DNA from: Ancistrus triradiatus
Lineage: Eukaryota; Chordata; Actinopteri; Siluriformes; Loricariidae
Assembly: GCA_025084515.1 (NCBI GenBank)
Contig: JAJAGP010000882.1
Coordinates: 124,001-188,000, forward strand
Length of the DNA: 64,000 nucleotides
Reading direction: 5' to 3'
Positions within the stretch are counted from its first letter, which is position 1; each line of letters begins with the position of its first letter. The position numbers were made by a program, and so were the translations under genes. Positions 1 through 12,100 of this stretch are shown here, piece by piece. The notes beneath the pieces are model-generated. The model was given only the letters and a program-made list of their open reading frames with translations. It ran no database searches and was not told where the DNA came from.

Positions 1-402
1 CACAGTATTCTTGTGAAAACACCCTTTATAGTTACATTACAGTAGCAGACGATGCCAATATGATGACGTCCGGTCAGTAAACATACCTGTAATGTATTTA
101 AATGCTTCTGAGTCATTTGTCCTGGTCAGGAACAGATCTGCATGGCTTCTTGTGTGATTGAATATAATAAGACCAATCTGCCTGTGCCCTCGAGTTATAA
201 TCTCATGGTTGAGCCGAGACGTTTTCTGCTTCTTTATCTTTGTGTCCCTACTAGTTTAATTTAGCCGCTTGAATTAGCGAGTTAGCCCCTGACCTCTGCT
301 GTGCTTTGTGATGCCGCTGTAGTTGTCCTTGCGTCCCTGAGTTATCTGCTTGGACTCATTCTATCTTTCAAGCTTAATATTTTATTTCGACTCTCCTGCC
401 AG
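1..402. other. plxnb2: partial plxnb2 intron, nothing recognised
   Basis: Unique-looking sequence upstream of the first visible exon. I find no splice-bounded segment resembling plexin PSI1 or sema and no repeat signature. Confidence 0.5.
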
Positions 403-556
403 CTGACGATCGATGTCCCCCTCCTCCCCAACATCGTGAGTGATGATCTGAAGTGTGTGTACGCTGGCTTCAATAGTACTGCTGTGATGAGGAATGGTCA
501 AGTCATCTGTGCTCTGCCAAATCCAGTGGATATTCCACCAACGCCCGAGGCCCGAG
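403..556 (+). CDS. plxnb2: plxnb2 exon w1 (IPT1, first part)
   Basis: Acceptor ctcctgccag and donor g|gtgaaa bound 154 bases, entered in phase 0 and left in phase 1. It encodes residues 1-51 of the visible fragment, starting LTIDVPLLPN and containing the paired-cysteine pattern of a plexin IPT fold (KCVYAGF and VICALP). The preceding exon is outside the window: bases 1-402 show no splice-bounded coding match. The donor is weak (gtgaaa) but gives the correct phase to exon w2. Confidence 0.8.
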
Positions 557-3500
557 GTGAAATTTCACTTCTTATACTCTCAAAAGCATTGCGTTGTTTT
601 TATTTAACAATGGAGAGAGATGATTTATGTGTAATTACACAGACTGCCTATCAGACTGGATTGCTTGGCTTAATTAAACCATGAATAAATGAATCAGGTG
701 AAGAGTGATAGGATTGCGCTTCCAGAGTTTTATTTTTTTTTTTAAACCTTACACAGCCGTGTCTTAATGACGGTATTTGGAAGCACTGTTGTAGAGTAAA
801 ATTGTGCAGTGCTTCATGGAAGTCTGTGATGTCTCTGGAGATCATACGTTTTCACTCTTAATCTGCTGCTGAACGAACTGAACAAAGCACCGAAGGAACA
901 AACAGCATTTAAATTACTTGCTCGTTTTCGTTACCATTCAATTATTTTTTTATTCCAATTAAGTGTTCGATTTTGCCGTTTGATTTTACAGCTGTTTAGC
1001 TGTTACTCCTGCTGCCTCCAGCAGTCTGGATTCCGTCCCAGTCTTTCTCACGCCCTCACACGCCCCCGAACCAGCCCTGCATCACCGGCTCCATATTGAT
1101 TTCCTCTCCGGTGTCCTCCATTTCCTTAATCGCATCCTCAGCTGTTTAAACCCTTCGCCCGTAGCAGTCCGGGCCGAAAGCTTGTTTTGTAGTTTGTGTG
1201 CCGAGTTTAACTTTGTTCTCCAAGACGCTGTTGATTGCAAGAAAAAACTCCCTAAATGCTATAAGGAAGAAAGCTTGGGAGGATCCAGACCCAAAAGGTG
1301 CCCCAACCTCCATGGGCAAGATGTTTATATGTAAAAATGAACCTAAGATACCCAGTTAATACATTTATTGTAATAATAATAATAACATTTTTAAGGAAAA
1401 TATAATAGAGAAATTAATTTATTTAGCATATTTAAAGAAAATATAATTAAAATATATAGACATTTAAGATATTCTGAAGAGCATAACAGAATATGAAACT
1501 AATCGCATATGAAACAATACTGTAGATATAATAAATGAACATTTTTTTTAAAAGATTAACATATTTCAAGAAAATATACACTAATAAATTGATCTATGGA
1601 CTATAATAAACAGAATATAATATTAGGAAGGGTATAACAAAATGGAGGATATAAAACTACAGAATATTAGACCTAGTTTTATAGCCTCTGTAATATTTAT
1701 TCATGAATATAAAATGAATCTAATAACTTAGCGAGCGTGAGTGAGGATTAGCATTATTTATTTAGTCTCTGTAGGATCCCGTGTCCTCGGCAGGTAAGAT
1801 TTGGTGCCATGGCACGGAGGGGAGGGAGAGTTATTGCCCTAAAGTGACATAAATACAAACAGTGGCGTATGTTGGTGCGATGTAAATGTTATTCCTCTGT
1901 TGAATGCTTCTCGTGTGTGTGGGTGTAGACTTTGTTGCAGTACCTGTGAAGATCTTCCTGAACGATAAAATTGAGTTGACCCAAAGAGACTACAAGTTCT
2001 ACAACTGTGCTGCGGTTGTGAAGAAAGCAGTTAATACACCGTACGTGCTCACTACTCATTTCCTCAGCCACATGTTTAAATCCTGTGTGACTTTTAATTT
2101 GATGTACTGGGAAATGGAGCTCTATTAAAACCGTGTTAGTTTAACATTACAGGGTGTGGTTACATTAGGCAGGGCATGTTGCATAGAGTAGGTTGTGAGG
2201 CACCCCTGAAAGAACATGGGTATTAGTATGGAGTTTGTCCCTTTTTCGCTGTTGCAATAGACTTCCTCCTTCGAAGAAGCTTTTACTAGATTTCGTAACA
2301 GCACAGTGAAATCCTGCCTCATAGATTGCATTCCAGTTCATCTCAGGTGTGTATCTGATGGAGTTAAGATCAGGGCTCTGTGTTAGCCAGCAAGTTCCTC
2401 ATCAAGACACGTCTTTATGGGTGTTGTTATAGATGTACAGAGTCAGAGGTGTTCAGTACACCCATACAATGTCGTGCCTGCATGCACACCCAGCACTGGA
2501 ACTAAAAAAGTGGGGCACCTGAAAACCAGAGTGAGGTGCGGTATGTCTGTGTGTTGGAAGTAGGGGGGCATGAGCTGGGGGAAGCCAGTGATTTAAGACT
2601 ACTTTTTAGAGATAACTATTCCAATCATGAGCCAATCATGTGGCAGCAGTGCAGTGCATCAGACCATCCAGATACGGGCCAATAGCTTCAGCTTTTGTCC
2701 AAATCATCCCTCAGAATGGGGAAACGATGTGATCCCAGTATTTGACTTCGGCGTGATTGTCTGTGTAAGATAGTGCTATAAAAAAAGAATAAATGTCCCG
2801 TGAGTGGCAATTTTGCGGACCCGTTATAGAGGAGAGTTCGCCATTGAATGGCCAGCAAAAAAGCTCAGAGTGCACTTTGATCCTTGAGGCATATGGGCTA
2901 CACTGGCTGCTTGGCTTACCTCAGTAAAGCCAACTGTCACGTGTCACTGCGAACCTCCCCAACACAGCATCCTTCCACTCGGACCAAATGTTAGCTTAAA
3001 TAATTCTAAAGTCTTATAAATGTTTCATGTTTGCTGAATATATCTTCCTGGCTTTATTTATATACTGCCTGGCCAAAAAAAGGTCACACACTGTAATGTC
3101 TTGTTGGACCTCCTTTAGCTTCTGCAGCGTCACAACATATCCTGCATTCATTTTTCCTAAAGATCTTGTATTGATGATGGGAGATCTGGACCACTGTGCA
3201 GAATCTTCTCCAGCACATCCCATAGATTCTCAATGGGGTTGAGGTCTGGACTCTGTGGTGGACAATCCATGTGTGATAATGATGGCTCATGCTCCCTGAA
3301 ACACTCTTTCACAATCTGACCCTTCTGGAACATATGAACATCTTTTCCACGACCACAGGACGTGTCTTTGGACATGGTTGTTTAACAAATGAGAAGCTAC
3401 TCACTGCATCAGTTAGGGTTAAAGAACTTGTTGCCAGATTAAACATAATCACCCATGCAGTCATTATACGATGGGAGGATCCTTTTTTGGCCAGGCAGTA

Positions 3501-6500
3501 CATCTGATATATCTTAAAACATAGGGATGTGCTATATTGACAAAACATGGTATCTCGATATCAGAAATGATACAACAATAATTAGACGATTCTTTGGCTG
3601 AGTCTAAAATATTCGAAAATTGTTTGAACCCATTAACTTGCTTCAGTTGTGCGTCAGCACGTAGGCGTTGGCACCCTGTCTAGGGTTGTTCCTGCCTTTC
3701 GCCCTATCCCCATATCCAGGATATGGTGGATAAGAAAATGAATGAATGAAGATTGGTGAGTGGGGCATTGCCACACAGATCGAGCCCCTGATGCCAGCTT
3801 GCCTCTAAGCTACATGTTATTAACTTGTTAGCAGTGAATGTGACTGAAACCACTGTGATGGTAGACTCAACTCAAATCTCTCTCAGGTGGTCAGGTGTGT
3901 TGAGATCTGATAAAGGTTCATGGCCAAAGTAAATGAAATGCATGTTTAACTACTCATTAAACTGTTCAGTGAGCTCCTGTTGTCTGTGCCTGGGGGCTTT
4001 TTATCGTCCTGGAATATACTCCTATCAGTATGAAACCGTTCCAGTGTCCGACGTCCAAATATTGCTTCATTTTATCCGGTAGAGTAATGAGCAGAGGGTT
4101 TTAATGCCACTCATTTCTCTTTGCAACTGCAGGTGTATAGCTTGTGTGATGAGTGAGTGGCGTTGTCAGTGGAACACCCAGGACCATACCTGCAGCGATC
4201 ACGAGTTGTCTGCGGGGAGCGACAGCATCGTCAATGCCTTTGAGGTGAAATGACAGGCGTCATGTGATCAGGATATCATGTGATTAATCATACCTGATTC
4301 ATGTAACATTAATCACTGGCTGTTTCGCAATATGCGTGCTTTTCTGTGCTTGTGAAACGTCATCAGTCGCAGCCCAAGCACTGTTCCAGGTACGCTCCAA
4401 ATCCACGGATGTTCTTGCTCCGCCCATATTATCGAGGATGCATCGGAGCGGACTTGTGCGTACTTGGACAGCAAAATGTCCCACAATGCATTGCCAGCTC
4501 GGTAATGGTGGATGAGAGGACTCCCAAATGGATGTATAATTTTCAAAGTAATCCTGTTATTGTGTCACGGAATGAAGTTATAAGATTTTTTTTAGGAGAG
4601 AATGTAGTTGTTTAAAATTCAACTATGCGGTCAGTTTATCAAGATGGAGCTTAAAAAAATGCTCAGACGATTTCAGAGAGGTGACGTAAAGATATTAACG
4701 TATTTATTATGCATTATATGTATAATTTCCCTTCTGAAATCAGACTTGTTTGGTGCTCGCTTATGTTTGGGAAGGATTATATTTAGACGTAGATTAAACT
4801 ATTCAATGGAAAGTAGGAGATCTGAGCACTTCTTCCACCACTGACAGGCTTTATACAAGATGTTGTAGGTTTTTATCTAGGTGTAAAAAGTAAACCGTGT
4901 TGTCTCCATAGCTAAGTACGCTGCTGTTCCAGTTGTAGAATAACCAAACTGTGTCCTCCCTTCACCGGGAGAATGAACTCGCAAAGTTGAATTGCCAAGT
5001 CCAGACTAGGAAGTACACAAGTCCAAGCTTCACGTACTTGGTATTGGGAAACAGCCATTGTGTAAGTCAATGGTTCACAAACTTTTTCTGCAGCGCCCCT
5101 CCACTCCAGCACATGCGTTCAAGTCTTTCGCTTCTAACATCCGGTGGAATTTCTTATTGCACAAAATAAAACTTACTTTATACAGGAATTATTACGTGAC
5201 ATGCATTATGTATCTTAAATTTGTCGGTTTGAGATTTTTCGCCATGCATTTGCATTGCTGCGCCCTCCAGGGGGCGCACCCCTCCACTTTGGGGACCGCT
5301 GGTGTTAGTGTTGTTGGTTTATGCGGATTTCACATCACATCTGTCAGTCAGTACATTTCAAAAGCGTTGTTTGTGTAGGAGTAAACACCAGAGCACAGCG
5401 CCAGGGGAAAAGTTTGTGAACCATTTGACCTTGAGACCAACTCATCAAACACACAGTTAAAATATTTCCTTGTTTTTATTAAACATGAGGATTAATAATT
5501 TACATCCTGACACCAGGGTGGCCTAGAGATCGGGATGGTTTTACTTTAGGCAGAATGTTTTTGCCCATCTTCATGACTTGGAGGAAGATCAGACCTAGTT
5601 CTAGGCAAATCCACAAGGCTCTACATACCACAGACTTGATTTAACAATTGTACATGGATATTTCAAGGCTGCAGCACGTCTTTAATCTGATCTCGTTTCT
5701 TACAGGAAACAAAGTGTCCTCGGTTTGAGAAGCCAGAGCCGTCACTCATTCCTGTAGGCTACAAAATCCCCATCAGCTTTGAAGGCACAAATCTGGAGAA
5801 GTACAGGGTAATGACCATGGACTCATTTTGCTCTAGAACCATTAGAACTCGGTGTTTGCACTTTGCTGCCGTTTTGATATCATATATTCTCAATTTCATG
5901 ACTCTAGACTCGGCACAAGGCTATGATAAACATATTCTACTAAACAGCAGAACTTAGTCTTTCCAAATAATCCATCGTTGTGTCATAACTTGATTAATGC
6001 CATTTGGAAAAAGATACACAAATCAGCCTGGTGTCAAAACACAGTTTTGATATCATAATCTTAGTTTTTACAACTCAGTGCACATGAACTCAGTGTTTGT
6101 TTTGGTCCCGTACTTTTCTCATGTCTCTGAATAAATCCAGTTGTATGCTGACAAAAGTTTGTGGACAGCCCTTCTACTTATTGAGCTCTGCTCTGTCAGC
6201 AACACTCACTTGTAACACATTCATAGTGTAAAGCTTATATTTCTGGATTCTCCATAGATGAAGAGTGGCACCAATATATGTTGTCCTGATACCCCGGTGA
6301 CTCGGTGTGACACTTTTATAGATTTCCACATCTTACAAGTCGGGTCATCAACTTTCTGTCCTACTGTCCTTAAACAATGTCCATAGAGAATTGGTTTGCC
6401 AACTTTGATTGAGAACTTGGTTGCCGTGCACAGAACCTTCACCTCAACTTGATCAGGAGCCGACCTCACGGTCATGTTCCAAAATCTAGTGGAAAGCCCT

Positions 6501-9147
6501 CTTGGAAGAACAAAGGTTTCTGTTGTGGAACATGGAGGCCTGTCCACAAACTTTTGTCTAATTGTGTATCACAATTCTGTTAGCAGTTGCATATCGAATA
6601 ATGACGTATCTAAGTAGCCTAGAGTCTCCTGAAAAAAGAAACATATGGCCTGTGTGATTGTCTGATGCAGATATTTGTGTAAACATGTAACAAAAAATAC
6701 TGAATATTGTATTAGTTGTATATTACGAGGCAGCGTTTTGTGAATTGCGTTAACAATACTACATTTTTTACTTGCTTTTCCAGGGAAAAACATTTCAGAT
6801 CGGCACCGAGCTCATGAAGCAGGTGGGCGAAGTGAGTGCTCGCGATTCCAAGTTCCGCTTTGATGGATATGAGGTCAGTATGCTGGTTGTAGGCTTTGGT
6901 GCTTTCTTTCACATGTGAAGCTTGTACACTGGCCATCTTGGTTGTTCAGTCATGTTCCAGTCTCAGTCCAGTATCTCGTTGTTCCTCCTAATAATGTGTA
7001 AGCTCTGTATGCTTAACCTCCTGATTTCCTGCTGATCTCCTAAAGCAGTATGGCCCATCGAAACACTTCAGCCTGAATGCAGAACTTTAATTTCTCAGGA
7101 CCTTTTAACAATTCCACCAAAGTGCCAGAAAGGGTTTGCGCTGTTAATTCACACATGATCAGCCAGATACTGGGTGTGAGACTGTCATATAAATCAGGCT
7201 TTATAATCCTAATAAGACCCCACCCCAAGCAGCTGAGACTCGGGAACCTCTAGCGATGCAGAACACACTGACACATGGCCACCTACTGACATTATCCTCT
7301 CTCTCTTTTTTCTGTCTAGTTTTCTTATGATAAATCTCCAGAGCTCAATGTGTCGTTCTATGTGAATGATAAGGAGACGGAGAAGAAAGTTGACAGCACG
7401 CTCCAGGGTAAGTAAGAGTCTCAGGTGTCCAGCTCCTGTTGTGGAGAACTCAGGGTACAGGTGTCAGCGAGCTCACCTGACTGGCATCCTCTCTCTGTGT
7501 GACACCCCACCAGCTCGAAAAATGCTGCCAGAACTTGAAATAGTGTTGCTGCAGTGGTGGGGTAGCAACGTGTAACTTATTTAAGCCCAGTCCTGCATTA
7601 GGTTGGGGGACACGTGGCCATCAAATCACTTTCTGTAAACTGTCATTCTGTTAATGATATATTAAAGTATATTAAAAGGGAGGGAGGGGGAGGGAGGGTT
7701 AGGGAGGGAAAGAACTAGAGAAAGAAAGGAAGCAAGAAAGTAAGTAAATAAGTTAGTTCACATATACAAAAGATATTCATGTTATAATAAAGTATTAAAG
7801 TATTTCCTGCTTATTCATGTACAGGGTGGGCCATTTATATGGATACACCTAAATAAACTGGGAATGGTTGGTGATATCAACTTCCTGTTGGTTGGCACAT
7901 TAGTATATTGGAGGGGGGAAACTTTTCAAGATGGGTGTTTGACCATGGTGGCCATTTTGAAGTCGGGCCCATTTTGGATCCAACTTTATGTATTTCCAAT
8001 GGGAAGAGGGTCATGTAACACATCAAAACATATTGAGAATTTCACAAAAAAAAACAATGGTGTGCTTGGTTTAATGGAACTTTATTCTTTCATGAGTTAT
8101 TTACAAGTTTATGACCACTTATAAAATGTGTTCAAAGTGCTGCCCATTGTGTTGGATTGTCAATGCAACCCTCTTTCTCCCACTCTTGATAGCAACACTG
8201 CAGAAAGAAATGCTAGCACAGGCTTCCAGTATCCATTGTTTCAGATGCTGCACATCTCGTATCTTCACAGCATAGACAGTTGCCTTCAGATGACCCCAAA
8301 GATAAAAGTCTAAGGGGGTCAGAGTGGGAGAGCATTTCTTCTGCAGTGTTGCTATCAGTGTGTCAAGAGTGGGAGAAGAGGGTTGCATTGACAATCCGAC
8401 ACAATGGGCAGCACTTTGAACACATTTTATAAGTGGTCATAAACTTGTAAATAACTCATAAAAGAATAAAGTTCCATTAAAACCAAGCACACCATTGTTT
8501 TTCTTGTGAACTTCTCTAAGTTTGATGTGTTACATGACCCTCTTCCCATTGGAAATGATAAAGTTGGATCCAAAATGGCCGCCATGGTCGACACCTATCT
8601 TGAAAAGTTTCCCCCCTCTCATGTACTAATGTGCCACAAACAGGAAGTTGATATCACCAACCATTCCCATTTTATTTAGGTGTATCCATATTAATGGCCC
8701 ACCCTGTAGTTAATGCAAAGCAAATCAATTATAATGAAAAAAATGTAAACAAAAGTATAACATGGATAATATTTATGGCAGTAAAAATACAAATGCTAAA
8801 CCTTTTTTTAAGGTTAAGCAGCTGTTTATGGCTGCAACATCTGGAGTTGTCGTCTGTGGTTGTTAAAGTGAACATATGTTGATCGGATGGTTATGAAATG
8901 GTGATTACCTGTATAAAATTGGCTGCTAGCCTGAAAATATCCACCGTTTAAAACCACCAGCGTGGTAATGAACCCGCCTGGAGGAGCCACAGGGAGCACA
9001 GTTAGAGATTTCCATGTTAGGGTTCAGGTCTGTCCCAAAGACCCCAACAGCACTCCTAGTAACAGTGGGGTTAAAGCAGCATGCTTTGCTTTTGCTTGGT
9101 AATTAAATATAATGTTATGTTTACTGTATGTATGTAATATGATACTT

Positions 9148-9193
<46 letters not shown>

Positions 9194-12100
9194 GGTGCTG
9201 TATAACTGCTCTGTAGGCCGTGAGGACTGCAGTCTGTGTAAGAACGCTGATGAGAAGTATAACTGTGTGTGGTGTGCCTCCACTCAGTCCTGCATCTATA
9301 AAGCGCTGTGTAGTAATGAGCTTCAGGAATGTCCCGCTCCCACTATCACAGACGTAAGATCCACACGCCGTTTGTCTTTCAGCACCACAAAAGCACTTAC
9401 AGCTGCACAGTGGACACGTTGGAACGTAAACATGACCCAGCAATGCCTGCTGTTATGTAGTTATGTAGCCCACTTTGCTTCAATCAGTTCTCCTCCTCCA
9501 TTTCCTGTTTCTTCAGTTTTTTGGTCTCTCATCATTAGAGAATCTCAGCTAATCACATCTCATTTCCTCCTGTTTTCTCATTCTCAGATTACATGATGCT
9601 CGAGAGTTCATCTGTAGACTTGAACAGGCTTTCTTACTCATCTAATGTATCCATTTTCACCATAATAATAGTAGTAGTGCAGTGGTCCATCTGAAATGGT
9701 TAAAAACCAGACAATCAATACGTGCTGGTCAGTGTTGGAAATAAAGAACTGTTTCACAATTGTGCAAGGGGACACATCTAAAAAATAATTTCTGCATATT
9801 TTTTTCACAATAACTCCATGAAGTTCTCGAATCTTACAAATGAAACCACGTAATTCATCTGGAAGGATTTCCCATTTGCGGAAATGTGTAATATTTAAGT
9901 TTGTTCCTTTTAATTTAGTGACAATACACATGTATTTTCATTAGGGGTGCTCAGAGGTTTGCATTGAGGCCTTTTCACACCAAGTCTTTCACCAATTTGT
10001 ACGGATGAACAAAAACGCACATCGAGTTTTGTAAAAGAACACACGAATATTAACGCCGTCCTTCACACCGAGTCCGAAACTGACAGACTGTGGCAACATG
10101 CAAAATGTTTAATCGGAGCCTGTTCTAATTTCTGTGTCATTCGGATGCGTTAAAATCAGGCTGACCAATCAGAGCTCGGTTGCCGGGCAGAACAGCTCAT
10201 CAAGAGCTTACAGGACAAGCAACAGGCTGAATATAAAAACATGGATATTAAAGAAAAGATCTGGTGGAATAGAACTGAAGGTCTGGAGGAATGATGGTGA
10301 TGAAGCTCACAGGGACTGGATGGAAGCGTTTGATTATTTATCTAAGTGCATTCTGACCTGTTCAATCACAAAAACACAAACTAGAGCCTCCTGCACTCAT
10401 CTTTGTTTTTTTTTTTTTTTTTTTTGTTTTTTTAACGATGTGAAAAAGACACAAGGCACATTAAGAGAAGGGAAATTAAAGAAAGCAAGGGCAGACGTAG
10501 TTTTCAGAGTGTTTAGACAAAAAAAATCGCATGTTTTTTTTCTTGCGATAAAATCGGACTGGGTGTGAAAAGGCCTTTAGAGTGCACACGTGATTCTTCC
10601 AGACTGCGTAGTCTAATCTTTCTTACTGCGCTTTACTAACAGATCGTGCCACGATACGGGCCAAAGGAGGGACAGATTTCAGTCACGATAAAAGGGTCCA
10701 ACTTGGGGATTAAGAAGGAAGATATTAAGAGAATCACCGTGGCTGGAGTGCCATGTGAACACCAGGCCAACCGATACACCGTCTCCACCAGGTACTGCAT
10801 CACTGATGGACCTGTAATGTGGGAAGAAATTGATAGAACACCGAAACAGTAATACGTGTGGGTGTGTCCTCATGTTATAACATGCATCTCTCTGTGGCAG
10901 TATTGTGTGTAAGATCGGACCTCTGCACAGGCCTCATGCAGATGTGCCCATTCCCAGTGATGAGGGTCCAGTGGTGGTTGAGGTTGAAGGAGGCAAAAGT
11001 AGTCAGTCAACGGTTTACTTCACATACAGGGTAAAGTTCATCTCTGTCTCGCACGCACACACAGATACAGTGGTGCTTGCAAGTTTGTGAGCCATTTACA
11101 ATGTTCTGTATTTCTGCATAAATATGATCTAAAACATCATCAGATTTTCTCACAAGTCCTAAAAGTAGATAAAGAGAACCCAGTTAAACAAATGAGACAA
11201 ACATATTATACTTGGTCATTTATTTATTGGGGAAAATGATCCAATATTACATATTAGTGAGTGGCAAAAGTATGTGAACCTTTGCTTTCAGTATCTGGTG
11301 TTAACTTTATGCTTCTTTAACCATTCTTTGGTAGAACGGCTTGCTGTTGCTTAGGGTCATGACCCACCTTCTCTTGAGATTCAGTTCATGGACAGATGTC
11401 CTGACATTTTCCTTTAGAATTCTCTGATATAATTCAGAATTCAAGATGCAGGCCCAAACCATGATACTACCACCACCATGTTTCACAGATGGGATAAGGT
11501 TCTTATGCTGGAATGCAGTGTTTTCCTTTCTCCAAACATAACACGTTTCTTTAAACCAAAAAGTTCTATTTTGGTCTCATCCGTCCACAAAACATTTTTC
11601 CAATAGCCTTCTGGCTCGTCCACGTGATCTTTAGAACACTACAGATGCACACCATCGTTGTTCAGTGTTCTTCTGATGGTGGACTCATGAACATTAACAT
11701 TAGCCAATGTGAGAGAGGCCTTCAGTTGCTTAGAAGTTACCCTGTGCTCCTTTTGTGACCTCACCAACTATTACACGCCTTGCTCTTGGAGTGATCTTTG
11801 TTGGTCGACCACTCCTGGGGAGGGAAACAATGGTCTTGAATTTCCTCCATTTGTACACAATCTGTCTGACTGTGGATTGGTGGAGTCCAAACTCTTTAGA
11901 GATGGTTTTGTGACCTTTTCCAGCCTGATGAGCACCAACAACTCTTTTTCTGAGCTCCTCAGAAATCTCCTTTGTTCGTACCATGATACACTTCCACAAA
12001 CATGTGTTGTGAAGAGCAGACCTTGAGAGATCCCTGTTCTTTAAATAAAACAGGGTGCCCACTCACACCTGACTGGCATCCCATTGATTGAAAACACCTG

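Noticed and set aside
9192..9596. Extension of exon w7 to the stop at 9596
   Set aside because: A good donor (gtaaga) at 9354 and the correct phase to exon w8 end the exon earlier.
10134..10568. 144-residue frame in intron w7-w8
   Set aside because: Lies wholly inside a TIR-bounded MITE, includes a poly-F run from poly-T and has no recognised domain.
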